A stretch of DNA of 16,618 bases from JBNKFQ01 sp050289385 (lineage in GTDB: Bacteria; Pseudomonadota; Gammaproteobacteria; Pseudomonadales; Porticoccaceae): positions 1-16,618 of the forward strand of contig JBNKFQ010000318.1 of assembly GCA_050289385.1 (NCBI GenBank). The letters are read 5' to 3'. Positions 8,038 to 15,700 of the stretch are shown here, one piece after another. Under the pieces are notes generated by a model. It did not search any database. It was not told where the DNA came from and saw nothing but the letters and a program-made list of their open reading frames with translations. Made by a program: the position numbers and the translations under genes. Positions within the stretch are counted from its first letter, which is position 1. Every line of letters starts with the position of its first letter.

Positions 8038-9497
8038 GCGTTCTGCTCCACGAGCCGATGTTCAGTGTCAGCAACCATGTCTTCTTTTTGCCGCTGAAGA
8101 CGCTGTTGGCGTTGTTCAATCCGCTTGCGGATCACCTGGTGGCGATGTTTGTTAAGCGGGCTTAACCGAATGAATACCAAACCAATCAACATGAACAGAA
8201 TGGGCGCCCCGATCGCCAGTTTGAGGCCGAAGATTGATTCGGGACTGTGCGCGGTTGTTGCAGGATCGAAATGATAAAAACCGGCAATCGCCAGGCCCAG
8301 TGCGGGACCGACACTGGCCATCAGTTTTGGAAGAAATGCAAGAAAGGAAAAATAGATACCGGCGCGATCTTGGCCAAACTTCCAGATTCCATAGTCGACC
8401 GTATCCGCCACCATGGCGGGCACCGCTACGTGCAAACAGGCACTGCTTAAATACGCAACACAAATAATGATCAAGGGCACCCATGCCGCCACACCGGGCT
8501 GCAACAGGAGCATTAACAAAAACATCATCATTTTCAAAAACATGCCCGCAAACCAGGCAGACGATTTGCTGGTCCTGGTGACCAGCCAGTTCCAGAACGG
8601 CAAACTGGCCAGACTGCACAGGTTGCCCAGTACAAAGAACGACGCGATATCGTTACCGAGTAGCAAATAACTGTCCAAATAAATGAACAGAACGCCAAAC
8701 CACATGCCGATAGCAACACCGCTCATAATCTTGGCCACCATCAAGATCAACAAGGGCCTGTTCTGTATGATCGCCTTCAGAACAACCCCCATGGATTCAC
8801 GGGATTTTTTGTGGTTACTGATCTGAAAATGCGCGCCGTCCGGCACTTTTCGCCATAACCACAGCAGGCTCAGGGGGGTTAAAGCAACGCTTAACCAGAC
8901 CGCGATACGAAAGGTTTCCGGGGTGTACTGGTTATCCGGAAATATCGGCAGGTAGGGCAACGCCAGAAACACGATATGACCGAGTACCAAAAAAGCGCCA
9001 CGAAATGCGTAAAGCCGGGCACGCTGATCATAATCGGTGGTGATTTCCGACCCCCACGACATGTGGGGAATGCTAAACAGCGTCCACGCCAGATAAAACG
9101 CCATGTACCAAAACAGGAACTGACCGGCGGAAACACCCGGCGACGGTAACAGCAGGTAGTAACCGCACAGAGGGACCAGCATTCCCCCGATCAGCAGAAA
9201 GGGTTTGCGGGAACCCGTTTTCTCCCGGTGACCATCGGACAGGTAACCAATCACCGGATCGGTCACCGCATCGAACAATCGCGCAAACAATAACACGCCG
9301 GCTATCACGGTCAGTTCCAGCCCGTAGTATTTGGCATAAATGCCCTGCAAAATGCCAATACCCGAGGCGATCAAGATGTCCGCGGGCACCATGCCGAAAC
9401 CATAGGCCACCGCGGTGCCCGTACTGACCCTTTGAGTTAACTTGTCGTGAGTTAACGTATCGCTGTTTTGTTGCTGGTCCATCTCACTCCTATTCAT
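8034..9497 (-). CDS. GPH-type MFS symporter (MFS_2/MelB-like)
   Basis: A 487-residue, roughly 12-segment membrane protein of the glycoside-pentoside-hexuronide cation symporter group. The diagnostic loop is seen early: ARLFDAVTDPVIGYLSDG followed by HREKTGSRKPF, which matches the MelB region carrying the acidic cation-site residues and the loop 2-3 basic stretch. A further match is the segment AWTLFSIPHMSWGSEITTDY. The last 40 residues are Gln/Arg/Lys-rich and presumably cytoplasmic. Classical members import sugars with Na+ or H+. In peptide or aromatic catabolic clusters of proteobacteria, relatives sit beside TonB receptors and hydrolases, so the cargo here could be a peptide or conjugate; this is inference. 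The frame is open to a GTG at 9515, but the ATG at 9497 has GGGAG (9506-9510) 8 nt upstream; ATG 9482 is another candidate. First gene of the operon, directly behind the receptor's terminator. Confidence 0.88.
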   Translation of the reverse strand: MNRSEMDQQQNSDTLTHDKLTQRVSTGTAVAYGFGMVPADILIASGIGILQGIYAKYYGLELTVIAGVLLFARLFDAVTDPVIGYLSDGHREKTGSRKPFLLIGGMLVPLCGYYLLLPSPGVSAGQFLFWYMAFYLAWTLFSIPHMSWGSEITTDYDQRARLYAFRGAFLVLGHIVFLALPYLPIFPDNQYTPETFRIAVWLSVALTPLSLLWLWRKVPDGAHFQISNHKKSRESMGVVLKAIIQNRPLLILMVAKIMSGVAIGMWFGVLFIYLDSYLLLGNDIASFFVLGNLCSLASLPFWNWLVTRTSKSSAWFAGMFLKMMMFLLMLLLQPGVAAWVPLIIICVAYLSSACLHVAVPAMVADTVDYGIWKFGQDRAGIYFSFLAFLPKLMASVGPALGLAIAGFYHFDPATTAHSPESIFGLKLAIGAPILFMLIGLVFIRLSPLNKHRHQVIRKRIEQRQQRLQRQKEDMVADTEHRLVEQNA

Positions 9498-9505
9498 TTT
9501 TATCA

Positions 9506-9510
9506 CTCCC
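9506..9510 (-). promoter_or_regulatory. Shine-Dalgarno site of the MFS gene
   Basis: GGGAG on the minus strand, 8 nt before the ATG at 9497. It supports that start rather than the in-frame GTG at 9515, which overlaps this site. Confidence 0.65.
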
Positions 9511-9558
9511 TGCACAGGGATACTTGGCCGTTCGGGAACATCACGCTTAGACCCGGCA

Positions 9559-9578
9559 TTACGCGACGTAAACGCGAC
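9559..9578. promoter_or_regulatory. Possible operator in the MFS operon leader
   Basis: Between the terminator and the MFS start, the 13-bp near-perfect palindrome TTACG-CGA-CGTAA (9559-9571) overlaps a direct repeat of ACGCGAC (9561-9567 and 9572-9578, 11 bp apart, about one helical turn). This is where an operon operator would be expected. I see no convincing -35/-10 pair, and no regulator gene is in the window, so this is only a candidate. Confidence 0.3.
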
Positions 9579-9588
9579 TGGAGGCAGG

Positions 9589-9621
9589 AAAAAACACGGG
9601 GAAGAAGACCTCCCCGTGCTT
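9589..9621 (-). terminator. Intrinsic terminator behind the TonB-dependent receptor gene
   Basis: On the minus strand a perfect 8-bp stem, CACGGGGA (9611-9618) with TCCCCGTG (9595-9602), closes an 8-nt loop and is followed by six U (A-run at 9589-9594). Flanking A and U residues and one G-U pair can lengthen the stem to about 11 bp. It lies 24 bp beyond the receptor stop and before the MFS gene, so the receptor and the hydrolase operon are probably separate transcripts, or are linked only by read-through. Confidence 0.85.
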
Positions 9622-9644
9622 GTTTGTGTGCCGGAAAATTCTAA

Positions 9645-12194
9645 CTAGAACTCGCGTCGTAACGTAACGCCAATCGTGCGCGGTCGCACACGAAAACCCC
9701 AAAAACTATACCAATTGGACGTCTCGGCGTCTTCGCCGGTTAAATTGCGCACGAAAACTTCGATATCCAACTGATCGAATGCAATACCAGCGCGCATGTT
9801 CGTCAAAACATAATCGCCGGAAACTCGTGTATTACCAACAGCACTGGCGTTGTAATCACCGATGTAGGAAAAGTCACTGCGCACGAAAGCATCATGGCCT
9901 GCCAGCGGAAATGTATATTCGACGCCGGCCGATGCATTCACCTTTGCCGACATTGGCAATCTCGTACCCGCGGGGGCGAGGTCGTCCGTTGTAAACTCGG
10001 CGTTCACATAAGAACTCGACAGATTCACCTGCAGATTGTCGGTTACCAAATAACCCACCTCAATTTCGCCACCCTGGGAGCGCGCTTCGCCACCATTTAT
10101 AAAGATCTGACAACCGGGGACAAACGTATTCACCGGAAGATCGGACCAGTCGATACGATAAATTGACGCGGCTATGGTGAGACGATTATCCATCAGATCG
10201 AATTTGCCGCCCAACTCATAATTGTCGGTGCGATCCGACAACAACTGCCCTGAAAGGTTAAACGGCAAGCCCGAGACATCCTCTCTGCCATCACTGTCGG
10301 CATCACAATCCTGGATTTGAAGTTGGCTGGGTGGCGCCACCCCTCTCCCGAGTCGAAAGCCTTGGGAAAAAATAGCGTAAATGAGCGTGTTTTCATTCGG
10401 CTTATAGTCAAGTCCTGTCTTGAAAATCGCGTCACTTTCATCAGTGGGGAAGTGTGTGTCAGGCCCGGCGAGAACGCCGGTAGTCGTCGCATCCGTAACA
10501 CGTGTGTAATCAAACCAACGCCAGCCGCCGGTCAATTTCAACGAATCGGTCAATTGATAATACAATTCACCAAAAACGGCGGACTGATCCGCAGCATCGG
10601 TCCTGACCAAATTATAAATGCCAGTAGTGGGATCCGAAGTGCCGTAGGTCGCCTCTAATGATGAAATGCTGCCGAACCAGTCCACTCTATAATCTCTTCC
10701 ACTTTCCAATTCTTCATAATAAGCACCGACAACAAATTGTAGTGGCCCCGACAGATTGGACGCCAAACGAATTTCCTGCGTGAACAAATTAACATCGTAG
10801 TCGCTGATAGTCATGGTCGGGCGGGCAAAAAGTGTGAAAAATCTGCTCTGATTAAGCGGTCTGAAAATAGATTGATCGAAGTGCGATGTTGTGGAAGTTA
10901 AGTCACCCCAACTAAAATGATAATTCATAACGAGATTTATGGCCTTATAATCATCGTAGTTCCCCTCTCTTTCACGAGCCTTCAGCAACTCGGCTTGATA
11001 TCCGCCCAAATCGATCGTGACATCAGAAGAGCCACCGTTTTCCTCCAATTTCTGCCACATCAACATCAACGTTGCATCAAACTGTTCATTAGGCTGAAAG
11101 AGGATACTGGCACGCCCCCCCGCATAAGCGCTTGAATTGGCATCCTCTTCCACATGGACAGGCACACCAAGCGCCGTGGACGCCGCTTCGACTCTGGGTG
11201 TCGATACGTAGTCTATATAGCCGGCATTTTCGTATCGATAGGCCGCGACACGAACACCAAGTGTGTCTTTAATCAAAGGTGCATTGAACACGCCCACAAT
11301 ATTGCCACCATTGTCGTTGGAATATTCGATAGACGAAAAGCCTATTTCGACTTTGCCACTGTATTCAGAGAGGTCTGGCGCCACGGGGATATTTCGCACC
11401 GCACCACCAATTGAGCCGCCACCGAAAAGCGTCCCTTGGGGTCCGCGCAATACTTCGACCCGCTCAATATCCACCAATTTGATATCCGCTGAGTTAAAAG
11501 CCAGCTGATTGTTTAACTGCAACTCACCGAGATAAGTGGCAACCGTCGCTTGTTCCGTATCCGAAACCGTTCCGAGGCCACGCATGGTGATACGAGGCCG
11601 TCCCACACCCCAATCAAGCATGGTCACACCCGGCACAAAGGCGAGGTAATCCCCCATGCCGACCAGGCTTTGTCGTTCTATATCCTGCGACCCGATTACA
11701 GACATGCTGATGGGTACATCGATGAGTTTTTGTTCGCGCTTTTGGGCAGTGACAATAATATTTTCTAGTTCTCTCCCTTCATACGTTTTTTGACCTTCCT
11801 CTATAATCAGATATGTATTATCTTCAATCTCCTTGTACTCAAGATCAGTGCCCGACAAAATTGTCGATAACGCTTCTTCATTAGTGTATACCCCTTTTAA
11901 AGTACTACTCTGTTTACTTTTCACCACTTCTGGCGTGAATAAAACTTGGATTTGTGACAAGTCGGCAAACTGAGTTAAAGCTGAACCGACATCTCCGCTC
12001 TCAATATCAAAATACTGCTTTGAATCAAATTGTTTGTCATCGGAAGCAACCGAAAAATCTACCATACCAATGCTGACTGCGATAGCCACAATTGCCATGG
12101 AACACAACTTTTCTATCGACAACCCGTTGATACATCCCTTCACTCGACCACAAACATCTATATCCCTAGGTTGACCATCTAATCTAGTAAACAT
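9645..12194 (-). CDS. TonB-dependent outer-membrane receptor with N-terminal STN domain
   Basis: An 849-residue receptor. A long basic N-terminus and a hydrophobic segment (about 31-50, ending FSVAS) form the signal sequence. Next come an STN domain (about 58-132: YFDIESGDVGSALTQFADLS and onward, then TYLIIEE), a TonB box (ENIIVTA, 144-150), the plug (VPISMSVIG to VEVLRGPQGTLFGGGSIGG), and a beta-barrel ending in the usual C-terminal Phe (TLRREF). It imports a bulky ligand across the outer membrane using TonB energy. STN domains are typical of FecA-type transducers that signal to an anti-sigma/sigma pair, but no such pair is visible here. The frame extends to a TTG at 12215, but the ATG at 12194 has a strong AGGAGG 6 nt upstream and is the better start. 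Placement between an NRPS and a peptidase operon suggests a peptide-like ligand. I saw no convincing Fur box upstream, so a siderophore is not specifically indicated. Confidence 0.94.
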   Translation of the reverse strand: MFTRLDGQPRDIDVCGRVKGCINGLSIEKLCSMAIVAIAVSIGMVDFSVASDDKQFDSKQYFDIESGDVGSALTQFADLSQIQVLFTPEVVKSKQSSTLKGVYTNEEALSTILSGTDLEYKEIEDNTYLIIEEGQKTYEGRELENIIVTAQKREQKLIDVPISMSVIGSQDIERQSLVGMGDYLAFVPGVTMLDWGVGRPRITMRGLGTVSDTEQATVATYLGELQLNNQLAFNSADIKLVDIERVEVLRGPQGTLFGGGSIGGAVRNIPVAPDLSEYSGKVEIGFSSIEYSNDNGGNIVGVFNAPLIKDTLGVRVAAYRYENAGYIDYVSTPRVEAASTALGVPVHVEEDANSSAYAGGRASILFQPNEQFDATLMLMWQKLEENGGSSDVTIDLGGYQAELLKAREREGNYDDYKAINLVMNYHFSWGDLTSTTSHFDQSIFRPLNQSRFFTLFARPTMTISDYDVNLFTQEIRLASNLSGPLQFVVGAYYEELESGRDYRVDWFGSISSLEATYGTSDPTTGIYNLVRTDAADQSAVFGELYYQLTDSLKLTGGWRWFDYTRVTDATTTGVLAGPDTHFPTDESDAIFKTGLDYKPNENTLIYAIFSQGFRLGRGVAPPSQLQIQDCDADSDGREDVSGLPFNLSGQLLSDRTDNYELGGKFDLMDNRLTIAASIYRIDWSDLPVNTFVPGCQIFINGGEARSQGGEIEVGYLVTDNLQVNLSSSYVNAEFTTDDLAPAGTRLPMSAKVNASAGVEYTFPLAGHDAFVRSDFSYIGDYNASAVGNTRVSGDYVLTNMRAGIAFDQLDIEVFVRNLTGEDAETSNWYSFWGFRVRPRTIGVTLRREF

Positions 12195-12200
12195 AATACC

Positions 12201-12206
12201 CCTCCT
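12201..12206 (-). promoter_or_regulatory. Strong Shine-Dalgarno site of the receptor gene
   Basis: AGGAGG on the minus strand, 6 nt before the ATG at 12194. It decides the start: the in-frame TTG at 12215 lies upstream of this site and would place the ribosome-binding site inside the coding region. Confidence 0.88.
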
Positions 12207-12696
12207 CAAAGGCAATCTATCTATCTGTTAACGACTGCCCTCAGATTCACGTAGGCCTTGAGGAACTCATCAAACTTGCCTATTTAAGCACTGTCATAAT
12301 GGCTTGTAACAATTCTGACTCCATATTGAAACCTTACAATTGTGTTTATACGCAAATTCTAACTAGATTAAAATCCGTGAAATCTCTTATCTAAATTGTA
12401 GAAGAGGCACGTATATCTACGTATTCACGTCAACTATATGATTCGAAATAAAATTGAAATAACTTTGTAGTACGATGTTTGCTATGGTCAAATCACTTTA
12501 GTCTAGCACTTTAGTATTAGATTCAAAATGTCTTAATTTTCCGCCGTAATTTAAAATTATTTTTCGCCATACTTACAAAATAAAGAACATTATTCATATG
12601 CTTTAGTATCTGGGGATATGCCCTGTTATTTATGAGGTAGATTCGATCTATCCCGATACATTCACCACACGTTGATATTTCCATCGTCACCCCCCC

Positions 12697-12723
12697 CCCC
12701 TTGACTCCTCCTTATCAAAGGGG
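12697..12723 (-). repeat. Hairpin with adjoining G11 tract behind the NRPS stop
   Basis: In the transcript direction CCCCTTTGA (12715-12723) can pair with TCAAGGGG (12697-12704) with one bulged base, and the right arm runs on into eleven G (12690-12700). It lies 34 bp behind the NRPS stop. There is no U-run, so it is not a standard intrinsic terminator. It could be a repetitive extragenic element or a 3'-end stabilising structure. Confidence 0.45.
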
Positions 12724-12757
12724 ACATTCGCCAGCCCAAATGCCAGCCTGAAACTCC

Positions 12758-15700
12758 CTACTTCAGACCTCTGACTTCCAACTCGCGTGGCCTCTCCACA
12801 AACCCCTTTTCAACAAAATAGTCCAGCCAACCTTTTATCATTGTTCTATCTACCACAGGGTATTCGATACCCAGGTCAACAGCGTTAATGGGGGTGGGTT
12901 CCTTTGGCTCAGCGGAAAATAGAGTTCTCTTTAAGGTGGCATCACTGCCATCTCTCACATACAGACCCATTAATTTTTCATACGTTTCGTCCTTGGCCTG
13001 ATTGGCTACTCTGGCTAGTTCATTCTTCCAATCTTCTAAGGACACGATATCGATTTGATAACCGCATTCCAACAATGCTTCCAGTAACTCTGACCATTGC
13101 ATAATATGGGGGCTGCCCAAGTGGTAAGTTTGATCTAAACAGTCTTTTCGTTGAGAAAGGGTAACTATCGACTTTGCCAGACAATCCACCGGCGTTAACT
13201 CCCTTGAACAGATCTTCGACAAACCGGCTGCATCCGGGGCGCATTGCAACTGTATAATTCCCTTAATCAGCAGACAAATACGATCCTTAAGATTACATGC
13301 CGCAAAACTACGATCTGAACGTAACTTGTGGCCATTAGTTGAAATCTTTATTCCGTCGGCACCAATACTACCAGCCACCATACCGATACGGTGAATACAG
13401 GCGGGAATACCTCTCTCAATTGCTAGGCGAGTCACTTCCTCCGCAACGAATTTGCTTAGGAGATACCCATACCCCGAAGCGTGAAATAAGTTATCCGGAA
13501 TATCGCCTTGTATGTAGGCGTTGGTCATGACTGAGACAAAGTGCACCGCCTTGAGTTTTTTGAGTGAGGCCAACCGTAACAATTCCCGAGTTCCCTCGAC
13601 ATTGGCAGCCTTTAACAAGTCGTAAGAATAAACATGATTTACCCAGGCTCCATTGTGATAAATAACGTCAATTTCTCCAACAAGGCTGTCGAACTCCTCT
13701 TGCGACAACCCAAACAACGGCAAGGCAAGATCTCCGGACACTGGCACTATGCGCGACGAATCAACATCATCATTCAATCCATACTGCTGCAAACTTTTTT
13801 GGATTCTCACCATCGCTTGTATTGACGACTCTGCTCGGGCGAGACAAACCACTTTGGCCGTCGTTTGCCGCAACAGTTCTAGTAACAGATGAGATCCGAC
13901 AAATCCGGTGGCTCCAGTTAGCAAAATAGCCTTTGGATTATGTACATCGGCCAACGGCAAATCCCGCCCATGTACTTCATCATCCAGGGTAATTTCCGTT
14001 GCCAAGCTGATTATGTCTCTATTAACTGTCTTTCCATACCGTGCTGCTAATCTCTGAATGGTTGGCTCTTCAAACAACTCCTTTACCGTGATGTCAATGC
14101 CCTTTTTGCCGCATTGGGAAACCAAGTTAATGGCAGAAATGGAATGGCCACCCAGTTCAAAAAAATTGGCGTGAACGCCGATTTTATCTGCATCAATCTT
14201 AAGTACATTTGCCCATATTTCAACTAATTGTTGTTCAATCGGTGTTTGTGGTGGAATGTATGTTTGGCTTTGCAATGAAGATAAATCAGGTTTCGGCAAC
14301 CTACGGCGATCAAGCTTGCCGTTCACGGTGAGCGGAATTGACTCAAGAACGGTAAAGATTGTGGGCATCATATAGTTGGGCAGTTGGGCTCCAAGCGCAG
14401 ATCTTATCGAATCTTCATTTAAAGTGACCTGCTCATTCAACACCACATAGGCCGCCAGGTATTTACTATTATTATCCTCACGGTCAATCACCACTGCTTG
14501 CCGTATACCCTCACAAGATGCCAATACGTTTTCAACCTCTCCCAACTCAATGCGATATCCTCGGATTTTCACTTGGTAATCGTTTCGGCCCAGGTATTCC
14601 AGATTGCCATCGGACAACCAGCGCACCAAATCACCAGTTTTGTAAAGCCTTAGATTACGTTCCGACAGCTTATCCTCTTCTGTGACAAACGGGTTTGGAA
14701 TAAAACGTTCCTGCGTTAAATCAGGACGATTCAGATAGCCACGAGCCAATCCGGCGCCACCAATATAGAGTTCACCGGGAACGCCGCTGGGGACAGGATT
14801 CAAAAAATTATCTAAAACGTATAAACGTATATTATCGATTGGACTACCTATGTTGATGTTCTCTAAGTTACCTATCAACTGTTGACTCACACAGACCGTC
14901 GCTTCTGTCGGGCCATATTGATTGAATGTATACGTCGCCGGCAGTTGTGCCAGGGAATTTAATTTGTCTCCCCCTGTATGTAAAACTTTAAGTGGTGTTT
15001 CAGCGAGTAAATCACTAAATGCATTCACCAACGCAGTGGGTATAAATGCTTTAACTATCAAATAGTTCTGGATCAATGACAACAGGTCTGTAATTGACTC
15101 CTTTGATTCTTCTGTCGCTATAACCACACTGCAACCGCTCACCAAACAAGGAAAGAGTTCAAAAACTGACGCATCAAATACATAGTTGGAAAAATACAGT
15201 GCTCTTACACCCGATTTTAGAAAATGTGTTTTGATGATAAAATTCGAGAGATTGACAACACCCGAATGTTCAATCATTACACCCTTGGGTTTGCCCGTTG
15301 TACCGGAAGTGTAAATCACATAGGCAAGGTCGCTTGCCATGTTGACCGGCTCAAGATTTGCTGCCGATGTTCCCGCAGTAAGTTTTACGTCATCTATCGC
15401 CAGTAAATCTGGTGTAACTGGTTGTCTTTGATTTTCGCCTGTGAGTTGTTGTAAATGTTGGCGTTGCGTTAGCAAAAGAAACACACGAGCATCTTCTAAT
15501 ATGAATCGAGTACGTTCCTCCGGATATTCGGGCGATATCGGCACGTATGCACCACCTGTTTTTAATACGGCCAAGATGCTGATCACCATTTCCAAGCTTC
15601 TATTCAGGTACAACGCGATCAAGGTATCCGGTTGCATCGGCCGGCCATGGGTGTCTGTATAGCGATGTCGAATGATTCGCGCCAATTGATTGGCTTTTTC

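Larger units (their letters stand above)
12195..12757. other. AT-rich intergenic region between NRPS and receptor genes
   Basis: No complete gene is visible in these 563 bp. The middle is strongly AT-rich. The NRPS-proximal end has a hairpin and an 11-base C run (12690-12700). There is a small inverted repeat TAGAT-TCG-ATCTA (12638-12650). The receptor promoter should lie in the right-to-left approach to 12194; TTGTTA/TTAAAT with 19-bp spacing is the best pair I could find, and it is weak. A short stop-bounded frame at about 12227-12286, minus strand, reads FDEFLKAYVNLRAVVNR then stop; it may be a gene remnant or chance. Confidence 0.7.

Noticed and set aside
7279..8097. 272-codon plus-strand frame
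   Set aside because: It lies opposite the CocE-like gene and its ATGA junction; the sequence shows no family features and reflects the GC-rich sense codons.
12195..12215. TTG start giving a seven-residue longer receptor
   Set aside because: The AGGAGG site lies between it and the ATG at 12194, so the ATG is the ribosome's start.
12195..12757. Fur box or other iron-control site upstream of the receptor
   Set aside because: I looked for a GATAATGATAATCATTATC-like palindrome and found no convincing match.
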